The notes beneath the pieces are model-generated. The model did not search any database and was not told where the DNA came from. It worked only from the letters and a program-made list of their open reading frames with translations. 64,000 nt of DNA from Prostheceraeus crozeri. Taxonomy: Eukaryota > Platyhelminthes > Polycladida > Euryleptidae. Within the stretch, counting starts at the first letter, position 1. Each line of letters starts with the position of its first letter. The DNA is taken from assembly GCA_907163375.1 (NCBI GenBank), contig CAJQUW010015377.1:1-64000 (forward strand). Reading direction: 5' to 3'. Of the stretch, positions 52,291-61,903 are shown one piece after another. The position numbers were made by a program, and so were the translations under genes.

Positions 52291-52505
52291 GTTGAACAGC
52301 AGAATAAGATAATTCTTGGAAATACAACACTCGCTTTTGATATACCAACCGGTTAATTACAATTTACATGTAATTACAATATTTAAAATATTTAAAGTTT
52401 TTTATCAAAATGAATTTCAAAGTAATTATATAGTGAAAACCACAAGTGCACAACACATAAGGGTTTTACTATTATTAGCCTTTAACATGGAGACAGAACA
52501 CTAAC

Positions 52506-53553
52506 TCAAGTACGTCTGAAATAAGTCACAACAATGTGTTTGCGGTATGAGAGTGCATTTTCACGTCCACTGTAATGACTATTGGGATCACCGTTCTCAT
52601 TGACATTCGAAGGTACTTCATCAGATATGTCGCTGAAATCTGGCATATTCATATCGATAGCTATGTTATGCAGAACCATGCAAGCCACTATCAGTTTAGG
52701 CACTCTCTTCGTTTCGATACGGACCTCCTGATGTAGGATACCCCATCTTCGTTTCAGTCTTCCAAAAGCCTGTTCAATAAAAACACGCGCTTTGCATCAA
52801 CTCGTCTTGTATGCTTTCTTCGAATTATCACCATGTGTTTCGCGGAATAGTGTCATTGACCATTTGTGGATAGGATACACGGATTATCCCAAAATAATGC
52901 CTCTGATACCACCATTTTCAAAGACATTCCAAACATCACTGTCTCTTAAAATAAACGAATCGTGTGATGATCCAGGCCACTTAGCGGAGACATGAATGAA
53001 TTTACAGTTTTGATCACAAATTGCTTGTACTTGTACATTAATGCTATGATACCTTTTACGACACAGATATTGTGATTCGTCTGTTTTGGGTCTCAGAATA
53101 CGCCCATGAGTTCCATCAATACATCCAATTATCGTTGGAAAACTAGCGATGTCAAAGAAAGCTTCTTGACACAATCTTTTGTCTGCATCTGTCTTTGGAA
53201 AGTGTATGAAGTCTGAGGCTTTCTTTGCCAAAATGGACACAATTGCAGCCACACATCGGCTGACCGTCGATTGGTTTACTTTAAAAGTTTCGGCGATGGA
53301 CTGTTGATAACTATTCGAAGCTAGGTACTTCAGTGCTATGAGGATAGCTGTTCAAAGGGAGACTGGTGGCCCGCGATCACTGTTAACTGGGATATAATTG
53401 ATATACGATACTGATGATTCCCTGTATTCCGTCGATCGTAAAACGATAGTTCTTGTATATGTCTTCCGCACTCAATTCTTTCAAAGGACCATAATGTCTT
53501 CGGTATGAGCGAGGACGAAGAACGGGAGTATCAACATGCATGAAAGCAGCCAT
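52506..53553 (-). pseudogene. PIF/Harbinger DDE transposase (HARBI1-like), decayed
   Basis: Read from ATG at 53,553 downward, the parts come in family order. The N-terminus is MAAFMHVDTPVLRPRSYRR. A helix-turn-helix follows with QQSIAETFKVNQSTVSRCVA. The DDE_Tnp_4 nuclease core includes FPTIIGCIDGTHGRI (first Asp), then RKRYHSINVQVQAICD and AKWPGSSHDSFILRDS. Next come the Glu region FIEQAFGRLKRRWGIL and the C-terminal VACMVLHN, ending at TGA 52,506. The codon for the second catalytic Asp in the usual LGDSGYP is replaced by TAA (LG-stop-SVYP, near 52,880). A TGA lies near 52,795, and the frame breaks in the N-terminal third near 53,350-53,390. It therefore cannot give active transposase. It converges on the Myb-like gene, the usual Harbinger layout. 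Terminal inverted repeats were not found. Confidence 0.8.
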
Positions 53554-53825
53554 ATTATTGATCTGTCATTCATCCACTCCTGCAGAAATACGAGTAGATA
53601 TAGTCATACTAGTAGTTCAATCTCTGCATATGAAGTCAGTCTAGCAGTCCGACTGCATAGTTAGACTACTGAAGTTCATGCTATTTAGTTTTGAATTATA
53701 CCTTTTTGCATTTTATATTGCCAAAACTGCATTGTTACTGAGTAAGTAGGGTTGTCAGCCGATATTTCACCTGTCATTTTTCTATGAAAGTCGTTTATAT
53801 ACCTCCAATTCCAAATTAGGCGGCC
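53554..53825. other. AT-rich spacer between Harbinger and piggyBac
   Basis: No gene was seen. The right end of the Harbinger element may lie here; no clear terminal repeat was recognised. Confidence 0.4.
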
Positions 53826-54168
53826 TTAACACTAGAACGCTGGGACCGGTCATTCTTTGCCTTTTTGAAAAATAAGTTTTAATAATTTTGAAATACTGCA
53901 CGATAGTTGAAAATGAGACCCTTTTTAATTTCAAGCGAACGATGCTCTTCATATTCATCGAATTAATCAAGATAAAAGCATTAGTTTCGTTTTAAATCAA
54001 CGATTTACCTTTAAGTACGAAACCGGTCATTCATGACCTGAGAAAGAGGGAATGAGTTTAGGTCGCTGATTGGTTTATCTGCGTCCAATGCGCCTTAGGG
54101 AAGGATCATGCTACACAAAATAGTAGGCATTTCGATTCATCATCTCGAAGAGGGCGGCAGCTCGTAAA

Positions 54169-55800
54169 GTGTTACAGCAGCTGTGGAATACTGAAGTATC
54201 ATCCGAGGATGAGCAACTGGTGGAGTCCGATGAAGTTCCTGTAAATACAAGTCTATTTGTCTCTGGAGAAAGCAGCCAGGACGAATCTGAGTCTGCTGAC
54301 GATGAAGAATCGAATGCCACTTCTGCAACCTACACCTCCAAAGATGGTACAACGTGGACAAGAGCTGAAGTCAACTCATCGGGATCGGGTAGACCTCCTT
54401 CACGAAACTTATTCTCCAAGTCCCCAGGTATCAAACCATTTGCAAAAGGCAAGATTGACTCTGAAGTTAGTGCATGGAGGCTTCTATTCACGCCTAGAAT
54501 GATGAAGCTCATAATGGATTGCACTATTGAAAAAGGTAAGGAGAGTGACGAGAGCTTCTCCATGACTCTGGACGAGCTGGAAAGTTTTATTGGTCTGCTG
54601 TACCTGAGAGGTGTACTTTTTCTGAACAAAGCAGATGTGCATGACCTTTTTTCCTGTGAGTATGGTGTCAGTTTTTTTCGTGAAACAATGTCTAGGGATA
54701 GGTTTGTGGATATCATGACAAATTTACGTTTTGATAAGAAGAGTACACGTTGTAGCAGGGTTGTGGATGATGTTTTCACACACATTCGTGAGCTTTACGT
54801 GGAGTTCGTTGAGAACAGTAAGCACGTTTATCAACCATACCCCTTTTTGACTGTCGATGAGCAATTGTTGCCATCAAAAAACCGTTGTAAATTTTTGCAA
54901 TTCATGGCTTCGAAGCCAGATAAAAATGGAATAAAAGAGTGGCTTTTGGTTGATGTGAAGACAAAGTACTGTGTAAACCATATCCCATACTTGGGGAAAG
55001 ATCATTCTGAGGATACTACTTCTGGCAGTCAGGAATCTATGGGATCGAAAGTTGTCAAGGAGCTGATTGAACCTTTTGAAAATTGTGGCTATCATATTGC
55101 AGCCGACAACTTCTTTACTTCAGCTCCATTAGCCAAACATTTGCTTCAAAAGAGGACAACCTTCTTAGGAACGCTAAGACCGAATTCCCGTAGCATTCCT
55201 CGTGACATGGTCACGAAAAACAAGGATCTGTTCAAATCTGATTTCTTTGAGTCTGATGATGTACTCATGGTGAACTATCAGTGCAAAGCAAAAAAATCGG
55301 TGTCGTTGCTATCAACGCTGCACTGCTCACCAAAGATTGTTGCTGAAAGTGAAAAGAAAAAGCCTGAGACTGTTGTTGATTACAATCAAACAAAAACAGG
55401 TGTGGATACGCTCGATCAGATACTCCGCATCTACAGTACGAAAGCGGCTACTCGCCGATGGCCTGTTTGTGTATTTTACGATTTGCTCAACGAAGCAGCA
55501 ATCAATGCTAATGTTCTGTATTGTGAGGCAGTTACTCCTGTGCCAAGGAAAAGGTTTTTGCACGCGTTGTCAAAGCAATTGTGCGAGCCGATGCGTTCAA
55601 AGCGCAAGCGCAAGGCTAAAGCGTCAAAAGAGGCTGTCAAAAACAAGCAAAAACGAGTCACGTGTTCTTTTTCTTCGTGTGAAAACAAAACATACAATTT
55701 TTGTGATGATTGTGACAAAGCTTTCTGTGGAAAGCATGGCCTGAAAATCATCGTTTGCAAATTGAACTGTGATCAATGTCAATCTGCAGGTGACTCATGA
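54169..55800 (+). CDS. piggyBac transposase (DDE_Tnp_1_7, PGBD4-like)
   Basis: A 543-codon open frame ends in TGA at 55,798-55,800. The acidic N-terminus (EDEQLVESDE) is followed by the DDE core: FLTVDEQLLPSKNRCKF with the first Asp (about residue 227), AADNFFTSAPLAKHLLQK with the second (about residue 312), and QTKTGVDTLDQILRIYS with the third region (about residue 411), then RRWPVCVFYDLLNEAAINAN. A basic stretch (SKRKRKAKASKE) and a Cys-rich C-terminal finger (CSFSSCENK..CDDCDKAFCGKH) complete the family plan. All three acidic residues appear present. One oddity: the frame opens at GTG 54,169, and no ATG occurs between the upstream stop (54,124) and codon 111 (54,499). The true start must be on an upstream exon, at a non-ATG codon, or lost. 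Confidence 0.9.
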   Translation: MLQQLWNTEVSSEDEQLVESDEVPVNTSLFVSGESSQDESESADDEESNATSATYTSKDGTTWTRAEVNSSGSGRPPSRNLFSKSPGIKPFAKGKIDSEVSAWRLLFTPRMMKLIMDCTIEKGKESDESFSMTLDELESFIGLLYLRGVLFLNKADVHDLFSCEYGVSFFRETMSRDRFVDIMTNLRFDKKSTRCSRVVDDVFTHIRELYVEFVENSKHVYQPYPFLTVDEQLLPSKNRCKFLQFMASKPDKNGIKEWLLVDVKTKYCVNHIPYLGKDHSEDTTSGSQESMGSKVVKELIEPFENCGYHIAADNFFTSAPLAKHLLQKRTTFLGTLRPNSRSIPRDMVTKNKDLFKSDFFESDDVLMVNYQCKAKKSVSLLSTLHCSPKIVAESEKKKPETVVDYNQTKTGVDTLDQILRIYSTKAATRRWPVCVFYDLLNEAAINANVLYCEAVTPVPRKRFLHALSKQLCEPMRSKRKRKAKASKEAVKNKQKRVTCSFSSCENKTYNFCDDCDKAFCGKHGLKIIVCKLNCDQCQSAGDS

Positions 55801-55838
55801 ACTTTCCAGAGTTGAGTTTTTTATTCCAGATTTTTGCT

Positions 55839-55844
55839 AATAAA
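55839..55844 (+). terminator. Polyadenylation signal AATAAA of piggyBac transposase
   Basis: AATAAA lies 39 bp after the transposase stop codon and inside the transposon, the expected place for its own 3' processing signal. Confidence 0.55.
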
Positions 55845-56217
55845 GTTTGTTGAAACTAAACGTATTGTTTTTTCTTTATGTATAAATTAATCCTAGAGTG
55901 CCCACGTATGGTTTGTATTCAATATCTCAGGTTCAGATAGGATAAACCTTGTTTATTGATGGCCCGGTCATGCATGACCAGTATCAGCTTTCGAGAGGGG
56001 GTGACCGGTCCCGGCGTTCTAGTGTAAAATTGCATGATTAAGGCCGTCAAATTTGCTATGTAATACCATTGAGGTAGGAGCATCTCACCATCCACCTTCG
56101 CATTCCCAGTGACAATGGCATTGAGATGATTCCTATGTTTCACAATTTGGAATCTTGGATATCTCAAGTTTTACATTCTTTAATGTTCTGAGCAGGGACA
56201 TCTATGATATCATATAT

Positions 56218-56568
56218 CTAAGGGACGTTCAAATCCCATACCATGTACTGGACTGGAGGCCAGTGACTTTGGTAGACTTCATTAATGACGATAGTGCGTG
56301 TATATGCATAAAACCATGGAAAAAGTTGTAAATAATTCACTGCATTATTGTAAAATGCATCAGAATCCAGCTGAATTGATTGCTGCACATACTGATTAAT
56401 ACGCCCGTATGTTGATAAGTACTTCCTATCAGTAGTATTTTCAACATTATTTAACACGTGCATTCGCGCTGTGCTGTTGTATCCAAGCAGTCTTGTAGTT
56501 GTACATCTTTCCAACGGCATATATTTGCCATGGCTAATAAAATGTTGATGATGATGAAATAAAATCAT
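56218..56568 (-). CDS. Unrecognised open frame, possible last exon
   Basis: An open minus-strand frame of 116 codons ends in TAG within the left inverted repeat. It reads ISHGKYMPLERCTTTRLLGY, then NNAVNYLQLFPWFYAYTR, and ends EVYQSHWPPVQYMVWDLNVP. The inverted copy at 56,984-57,051 (plus strand) keeps the same frame and stop with conservative changes (QVYQSHWSPDRYMVWELNVP). This suggests the frame was coding when the duplication formed. The GCC ATG near 56,531 after TTTATTAG could be an exon start. No domain is recognised. Confidence 0.3.
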   Translation of the reverse strand: MILFHHHQHFISHGKYMPLERCTTTRLLGYNSTARMHVLNNVENTTDRKYLSTYGRINQYVQQSIQLDSDAFYNNAVNYLQLFPWFYAYTRTIVINEVYQSHWPPVQYMVWDLNVP

Positions 56569-56863
56569 TACTGATTAGTTATCACTTAGTACATGACTGC
56601 TTTGAGCAAAGGAAATAGATTATCAAACATTTTCAAGAAAAGGTCCACAATTCTCCGAAAAACAATACAGAATCGATTTTCACAAAACATGTATAAAATG
56701 TACAGAATCCACACCAATAGCCACTGATGCTACGTGCCGTACGTGAACAATTTTAATCGCTAGCAGTTCATATTGCACCTGTTATTGACAGGTGCTTATT
56801 CTTGTGGGAGTCTTGCAATTCTTTAGTCTCTTCTCGACTAAGTCCACAATCTTCTTTCAACAG

Positions 56864-56921
56864 ATTCCCTGCATGAATTAAAGTATTTCCTGTATTCCCT
56901 GCATGCGCATTAAAGTACTGG
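56864..56921 (+). repeat. Two-copy 30-bp tandem repeat
   Basis: ATTCCCTGCATG..ATTAAAGTA at 56,864 recurs at 56,894 as ATTCCCTGCATGCGCATTAA. The period is 30 bp with a few changes. Confidence 0.5.
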
Positions 56922-57181
56922 ATAATTGTTTAGAACTTGTTTCACGGTTCTATTCAGATGTTCAAAAGCAACCGTTAATAATCAAGTCTACCAAAGTCAC
57001 TGGTCTCCAGACCGGTACATGGTATGGGAGTTGAACGTCCCTTAGATATCTTCTAGCAATCATAGATGTCCCTGGTTCTGAGCTACATGAGCTATGTAGA
57101 AAATGAGCATAGATTTGAATATTTGACAGATCAAAATCTTGGATTTTTGATGTCATAGATTTTTAGTTCAGTAACAATGGA

Positions 57182-57262
57182 TATATTACCTTTCAAATGA
57201 TCAGCCTAAATCGTCTGGCGCTACGCGCCGACGATTTAGGCTGTCATTTGAAAGGTAATATA
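57182..57262. repeat. Long near-perfect hairpin (33-34-bp arms)
   Basis: The left arm 57,182-57,215 (TATATTACCTTTCAAATG..CAGCCTAAATCGTC) and right arm 57,230-57,262 are reverse complements with a single extra base on the left. The loop TGGCGCTACGCGCC can itself pair GGCG with CGCC. It could be a very short foldback element, a transcribed hairpin, or a replication scar. Confidence 0.7.
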
Positions 57263-57499
57263 CGCTAACCCCAAAAATGTGTGTCAACTTTTAACTATGA
57301 CCAAATAGATACACATCAAAACCTCTTACCATGTTGCAACATATGTTCCTAAGATTGCATAAGTTAAGAAAATTAATTGGCATGATGATAAACAGTAATT
57401 TTTCAATATGATTATAAAACGTTAGTAACGACGGAGACCTGACGAATTTATCGCAGTTGTGATTCTTCGGAGCATAAATACGCCCGTATTTACATGTAC
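57263..57499. other. No recognised feature
   Basis: AT-rich spacer between the hairpin and the Tc1-like relic. Confidence 0.4.
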
Positions 57500-57690
57500 G
57501 AGTATATTATTATCAAGTCATCAATTGCGCTCCGAGGAATGGTCATCCAATCTTCGACCACGATGGATTGTAAGTCCTTCAAACAGCTAATGCCACCTAT
57601 TTTTGATACTTCCCTCTTCGCCCGATCCCATCAGACATATGTTCAATAGAATTAAGATCTGGTCATCTTGATGGCCGGTTTATCCTTCGA
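57500..57690 (-). pseudogene. Tc1/mariner transposase C-terminal relic
   Basis: On the minus strand the DDE C-terminal block is readable: from 57,678 down, PSR-stop-PDLNSIEHMSDGIGRR matches the family pattern WPSRSPDLNPIEHLWDELGRR, and further on VVEDWMTIPRSAIDDLI (about 57,512-57,565) matches the usual EW..IPQ..I..LI. A stop interrupts the first block and the two blocks lie in different frames. The N-terminal part and ends were not found. It is a short dead fragment of a Tc1-like DNA transposon. Confidence 0.75.
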
Positions 57691-59700
57691 ATGTTGCTAA
57701 TATGGTGAAACGGATCAGTCAGTGATGAGCTATGCTTCATGAAAGATGGAATCCGGCAATCTGCCATCGATGCATTAAAAAATCTAGTCTCGGTATTAAC
57801 GTAAATATTCAACCATTCACAGATTTCAGAATTCGTAAATCACTAAGATCATAACGTCAGATCGCTCCTAGTACATCAATTGAATTAACTTTACATACCT
57901 TGTATACCTTATCTGGAGTTCTCAACTTTCATTCGCCCATCCATTCTTATGGGCTAGCATCCGCCTGTCATTCCTCAATCTTCGAAACTTGCTCTCTTTT
58001 GCAAATATCACCTTCCTCCAAATTTCTCTCCAAACTTATTATTTTCTTAGCATATGTCTCTCAATCTCCTTAGTACTCGAAACAAACGGTCTCCGTTTTC
58101 TCACACCGGCCTTGCGCAGGCAGTTGTACTTTGACCGTTTATGAAGCAATCGCTCATTCCAAATCTTTCAAAACTCCACTGCGAATGAGAGTCTGCTATT
58201 CAGAACATGCCGGCATGTACTGTACGTAAGCAGTGGGCTGTTGCGGCGTTCGATGGATTTTCTTTTCTAACGGTAGAACACTTTTATCCACTAGTTCTCA
58301 CTTTGTGCCTTGCTCTCTACCTCAAAATTATTCTTTTGCTAAAATTCATCAGTCAAACAATTTCTGATGTTGCCAAATTCATTGATGAAAAACCAAAAGC
58401 CTCGGCTATAAAGCCATCTTTTCTTTAGTTCCCTTTGTTTTCTTTTCCACTTTTATTTCTCAAATTTGCTGCCTTCATTTCGTTGATCGTGTTGGCATGC
58501 TTGAGTACAATTAACTTCATGAAACAATTGCAGTTAACATGAAACAAAGAAGCAATATGGACAAAGCAAGTTATAGGGGGAGGGGTGTTTTCAAATTACA
58601 AAATTGGCAAGAGGAATGCGGCAATAATATTCCACTGATCAGCGACTAATTGACAATAAATATTTTCTTCTATGTCTACATGTAGATATAATTTTACACT
58701 TTTTGTTAATTAAATTATTAGGTTTTGTGTTTGAATGTGATATTTCTCCATCAGACACAGGTTACATTTTCTTGTACCACATTTATACGGTGATGTTTCA
58801 TAAAATTATTCCCCATTTGATGTCATAATTTTTGTTGTTGTTCTTCAATATCCAAATAAATTTCGACAATGCAGTTTCGTTTTCATATCTAATGTTCGTG
58901 AAAGACTTTTTGTGATTGCGAACAACAATGCAATTGCAGGAGTAAAGATGAATGGCCTCTTGAAGGAAAATGTTTGAAGGAATGCGTTGTGTATACTCTA
59001 AGTATACTCGGAGTAGTGCAAAACAACATTTTTTTGATTTTATCAATGCTCTGACACCCATTGAGCACTCTACGCAACTGTATATTGCATATAAAAAACC
59101 GAACCGTATATATATCCGGTATATATCATGCATCAATATGTTCTATCCTTTCACCTGCTTCACAACTTCATATCAGCGAAAGCTGTGTTTCAGTCTTTGT
59201 ATCTTTCACTGTTACTGAGCAAATGACATTTTCTCTATTTCTCCGACTACAGCAGACAGTATTTGGCGACGACTGAGACACGTCGCACTGTATTAATCGA
59301 GTGTCATCATCGACACAAGGTGTTGATTAACTGCCATGGCGAACAATCATAATAGAATTCAAAGACATAATTCAATGCAGTTTTGATGATTGATTTGTGT
59401 ATATTCATGGATTTCAGATAATAAATGTGTAGCTCTCAGGTGCACTCAGCAAATTGAAAGCAAAACCGTGAATGAACAATCTGACCCGGGATCTATGAAT
59501 GTTTTTTGCTGAATGAGGGATAAATGCAAACATTTAAATAAAAAATATCAATTATAAAACACAACTTACGGAATGATTTCAGGCAATGCACCAAGTTTTC
59601 ATATGAGTCTTTAAGATCTGAAACATTGAAAAATGCGCTGACATACGTGTAGATGAAAGATGCAATTTAAATGTTCATGTATGCTAATTCGACGCAATTT
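57691..59700. other. Long AT-rich stretch, nothing recognised
   Basis: Several short open frames (for example 58,207-58,428 plus and 58,798-59,136 minus) have no recognisable motif, no clear splice context and a composition like non-coding DNA. No RNA gene was seen. Confidence 0.45.
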
Positions 59701-59797
59701 TCTTGCATTTACAGCAATCAAACCAGGCACTGTGAGTTATTCACTACGCATAAGAAACCGTGCGCATCTGAAAATATCGTCATAACTTGTCAATCTA

Positions 59798-61587
59798 GTG
59801 AAGCGTTTGTTTCAACAATATAAGGGCTTATGTACAATCACTAAGAATGAGGAAAACTATCTTATTAAATTCAATAACCGTATGCCATATTTGTATGGGT
59901 TGCCTAAAATTCACAAACATGGTGAATACTTTTCTCGTGATAAACCAGATGAATATGGCTGCTTGACTAAAGAGCCCCCTTCAAATCTTCATTTTAGGCC
60001 AATTATATCTTGCATAAATTCTCCAACCAGCCATCTCAGCTCTCTGATAGACGAAATACTTGAACCTATAGTTCCTAGAATTCTCAGTTACTGTAGGGAC
60101 ACTTTTCACTTTTTAGAAAAATTATCTGATCTTCATTTGAGTACAGAAATATTGTCTTGGTCACGTTCGATGTAGTTTCTCTTTAAACGAAAATTCCGCA
60201 ATCTTTAGGAATGGATTCGATTAATTACTGGCTCTATCAACATAGTGACCTTGTTCCTGGCAGGTTTGATAAAGACTTCATATTAGATTCCCTTAGTCTT
60301 ATTTTGGAAAATAATTATTTCACATTTGAAAATGACACGTATTTACAAATTTCTGGCACGGCCATGGGCGCAAAGGTTGCACCATCATATGCAGTTCTAG
60401 TTATGGGCTTTCTTGAGGAACAATTGTATAGCAGACTGCTAGATTTTTATGACGTGAATACGCTAGAGACTATCAAGAAAAGATGGATTAGGTACATAGA
60501 TGACTGTTTCGTTTGCTGGGATAAGAATTTTGGCAGCTTGGAAGTTTTTCATAATATTCTTAATGGCCTGAACAGCAATATTCAATTCACGATCGACTAC
60601 AGTGTTGAAGAAATTAATTTTAATATATAATTAATGTAAACACATATATGTAAACAAGAACTGTAATAAATTAGAAACAGATATCCATCACAAATCACAA
60701 AATAGCTGATAGTCAAATTTACGTGCCTTTTGATTAAGGGCATCCTGAGCATGTTTTGAAAAACATACCATATTCTCTTGCCAGGCGAATTTATAGCATT
60801 GTGTCTGATGAAAATAATAAATTGCTGCAATTAAGTCAACTAAAGTCTATCCTTTTAAAATTGAAATATCCTCTCAGACTAGTCGAAAGCTCATTTCTTA
60901 GGGCTAATAACGATGGTGGCATCAAATATTGACAAAGTTGTAAGCAAGAATTAAGCTCCCAATGAAGGTGTGCCTTTCATTTGCACCTACAATCGCAACA
61001 ACCCAAACGTGTATTCACAAGTGATTAAACTGGTCACTCAAAGTTTGTGCTTAATTGATCCATTCCAGAACATGCGCTTTTTCAGATCTTACAAACAACC
61101 GCCTTCTCTGCTTAGAATCCTTAGTAACAACAATAGGAAGACCATTGAAGGTATTTCTCCTTGTGGGGAACCGAGGTGTAAATGTTGTCCCACTTTGATA
61201 TTAGGAAGAACAATACAGTTTAAGGTGGGTAATAGTGATCACACCCGGTTGTTTACTATAAATAGGAATCTCACTTGCACATCTAAAAATGTTATCTATG
61301 CAATAAGGTGCAATGCGTGTAGAGATTTCTATTTAGGTCAAACGGGAGATATCTTTCGGAACCGTCTGACTAACCATCGGCAGCAGATTGACCATGAAGA
61401 GTATAGAATTCTCAATATCAGCAAGCACATAGCTCGTTGTGCTAGATATCTCACTTCGAAGTTTGAAGCGGCTCCCTTTTACCAAATGAATGTACTTTCC
61501 AGTCGCATAGATCGTGAGAAGAGGGAGACTGATTTCATTTCTTTACTAAGACCTCAGTTAAATATAGAATGTAGGAATATAGACTGA
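59798..61587 (+). mobile_element. Penelope-like element, RT plus GIY-YIG endonuclease, decayed
   Basis: This is the coding part of a Penelope-type retroelement of the endonuclease-bearing class; the RT copies the RNA and the GIY-YIG enzyme nicks the target. RT blocks appear in order: MPYLYGLPKIHKHG, FRPIISCINSPTSHLSSL, SGTAMGAKVAPSYAVLVMGF and the catalytic RYIDDCFVCW (about 60,492-60,521). After a connector the C-terminal module has the Cys cluster GEPRCKCC and the nuclease start VIYAIRCNACRDFYLGQT, then RNRLTNHRQQI, ending at TGA 61,585-61,587. The frame is interrupted about three times between RT and nuclease, so it is not functional as it stands. The class matches Neptune/Poseidon-like elements. 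The 5' end was not found. Confidence 0.85.
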
Positions 61588-61593
61588 TCGTGA

Positions 61594-61655
61594 GGTCAAT
61601 AATATAGCAAAATAAGAGGGCACGAAGTGCCCGATTATTTTGCATATCATTGACC
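61594..61655. repeat. 62-nt hairpin built from two inverted GTCAATAATAT motifs
   Basis: The left arm GGTCAATAATATAGCAAAA (61,594-61,612) pairs with TTTTGCATATCATTGACC (61,638-61,655). The tip GGGCAC-GAA-GTGCCC is a perfect 6-bp stem with a 3-nt loop. It begins 6 bp after the Penelope-like ORF stop and marks the left boundary region of the tyrosine recombinase unit. Confidence 0.75.
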
Positions 61656-61903
61656 GAAAGAGAAGTCTATATTTCTATTGTTATCTACTTTGAAATGCAA
61701 AATGCTATGACACTCACTATCAGTCAATAATATGTTTCATGTGTTTAAATATACTATTAGTCAATAATATGCAAATCAAATGTAATATCTAGGTAGATTT
61801 AAATGACGAAGACTCCTAGCCTAGGACATTGATATCTATCTAGGAATGCATGCTTCAATTATACAAAATCACTGTTATAGATTCATTTTAGTCAGAATTG
61901 ACG

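Larger units (their letters stand above)
53826..56028 (+). mobile_element. piggyBac DNA transposon, nearly whole
   Basis: The left end is TTAA (53,826-53,829) followed by a 23-bp terminal repeat beginning CACTAGAACGCTGGGACC (53,830-53,852). The right end (56,002-56,024) is its reverse complement with one mismatch, followed by TAAA where TTAA is expected. A TTAA also lies 13 bp further on (56,038-56,041). Inside, the palindrome GGTCATTCATGACC (within 54,023-54,038) and GGTCATGCATGACC (within 55,963-55,979) lie about 193 bp from the left end and 45 bp from the right. Such asymmetric subterminal repeats are usual for piggyBac. The 2.2-kb body carries one transposase gene and a polyadenylation signal. 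Confidence 0.85.
56185..57080. repeat. Inverted pair of about 95-bp sequences
   Basis: 56,185-56,279 and 56,984-57,080 are reverse complements with roughly 90% identity, sharing CATCTATGAT, TATCTAAGGGACGTTCAA, CCCATACCATGTAC and CAGTGACTTTGGTAGACTT. The 0.7 kb between them holds a minus-strand open frame and a short tandem repeat. This may be a small transposon with long terminal repeats or an inverted partial duplication of a gene end. Confidence 0.6.

Noticed and set aside
54257-55760. Other-frame ORFs across the piggyBac transposase
   Set aside because: Shadows of a clearly coding frame with family motifs.
58207-59276. Short ORFs at 58.2-59.3 kb
   Set aside because: No motif, no splice context, low-complexity composition, and overlapping frames on both strands.
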